The notes under the pieces: model-generated
The model's input: only the letters and a program-made list of their open reading frames with translations
The model's database searches: none
Told to the model about the DNA's origin: nothing
Assembly (NCBI GenBank): GCA_012800515.1
Contig: JAAZJE010000137.1
Span: forward strand, 1 to 13,114
DNA: 13,114 bases
Reading direction: 5' to 3'
Source: Clostridiaceae bacterium
GTDB lineage: Bacteria > Bacillota > Clostridia > Saccharofermentanales > Fastidiosipilaceae
Shown here: positions 12,748 through 13,114 of the stretch, one piece after another
How positions within the stretch are numbered: position 1 is the stretch's first letter
Layout of the letters: the number at the start of each line of letters is the position of its first letter
Program-made: the position numbers and the translations under genes

Positions 12748-13114
12748 GAACGTAAAATATTCGCAGGCGTTGCGATAGCAAATATCTTTTATCATCTCGC
12801 CGTAGAAGTCGAGGTCATTCGGGCAGTAACCGCTCTCGATCCAGCCGCCGATTAGGTCACAGAGAATGCGGCGGAAATATTCATGACGGGTATAACTCAT
12901 AAAAGAGCGCGAGTCGGTCAGCATGCCGATGAAGGTACCGAGGCAGCCGTGGCGAGCCAGGATCTTGAGCTGTTCGCGGATTCCGACCTCATTATCAAGG
13001 AACCACCAGGCAGGACCGAGCTGCATTTTGCCACGGCTACTGCCGTCCTGGAAAGCACCCATCATGACGGCGAGCGGTTCCATGTCCGCCATATTGAGCG
13101 AAAAGAAAATCGTC
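12745..13114 (-). CDS. uxaC: Uronate isomerase, C-terminal part (5' end outside window)
   Basis: The last 122 or so residues of glucuronate/galacturonate isomerase, which converts D-glucuronate to D-fructuronate and D-galacturonate to D-tagaturonate at the start of hexuronate breakdown. The match to the family C-terminus is direct: GKMQLGPAWWFLDN, then a glycine-rich region, GMLTDSRSFMSYTRHEYFRR with its conserved Asp, Ser and Arg residues, and the closing DICYRNACEYF. The frame is open to the right edge of the window, so the start and the metal-binding N-terminal part are not visible. It ends in TAG (12747-12745), which is also the first triplet of the tandem repeat. Its direction suggests a uronate-use operon continuing to the right, off the window. 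Confidence 0.93.
   Translation of the reverse strand, partial: TIFFSLNMADMEPLAVMMGAFQDGSSRGKMQLGPAWWFLDNEVGIREQLKILARHGCLGTFIGMLTDSRSFMSYTRHEYFRRILCDLIGGWIESGYCPNDLDFYGEMIKDICYRNACEYFTF

Overview
The window looks like chromosomal DNA of a bacterium, most likely from the phylum Bacillota (Clostridia-like). The reasons are purine-rich GGAGG-type ribosome sites, extended -10 promoters, simple hairpin plus T-run terminators, a MetA of the acetyl-CoA type paired with MetY, a hexameric glutamate dehydrogenase close to the RocG/GudB type, and a 341-residue all-helical protein that resembles uncharacterised Bacillota proteins. This is inference from gene type; no rRNA or tRNA is present to fix the taxonomy, and no phage, plasmid, insertion sequence or CRISPR signature is visible.

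Layout. On the + strand, glpK (glycerol kinase, 192-1724) and metA (homoserine O-acetyltransferase, 1806-2723) each have their own promoter. Convergent to them on the - strand is a probable operon, read from right to left: gdhA (6510-5239), a Gfo/Idh/MocA oxidoreductase (5191-4118) and metY (O-acetylhomoserine sulfhydrylase, 4074-2788). It starts from a clear TGTTATAAT promoter. Upstream, and separated by a strong terminator at 6614-6640, lies a second - strand cluster: two paralogous DegT/DnrJ/EryC1/StrS PLP aminotransferases (10459-9167 and 9119-7863) and a second Gfo/Idh/MocA oxidoreductase (7790-6699), with a second terminator inside the cluster. From a divergent promoter region, an unrecognised helical protein (10630-11655, +) is transcribed away from it. 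Convergent to that is a lipoprotein gene (12593-11671, -) split by a frame change at an A6 run. The window closes with the 3' end of uxaC (uronate isomerase, -).

How the genes fit together. MetA keeps Glu111, the residue associated with acetyl-CoA use, and MetY uses O-acetylhomoserine, so together they give the direct sulfhydrylation route to homocysteine. The aminotransferase/oxidoreductase cluster has the enzyme pairing of pathways that oxidise a sugar or cyclitol hydroxyl to a ketone and then transaminate it (as in kanosamine or aminocyclitol synthesis). Glutamate dehydrogenase next door could supply the glutamate donor. Substrates cannot be told from sequence. glpK and uxaC point to use of glycerol and uronic acids.

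The most unusual signals are: tandem repeats of 16 and 17 bp that begin exactly at the stop codons of uxaC and metY; a 50-bp perfect match between the two otherwise divergent aminotransferase genes; a slippery A-AAA-AAT heptamer at the point where the lipoprotein changes frame; and a shared TGn-TAnnAT promoter style on four unrelated genes.
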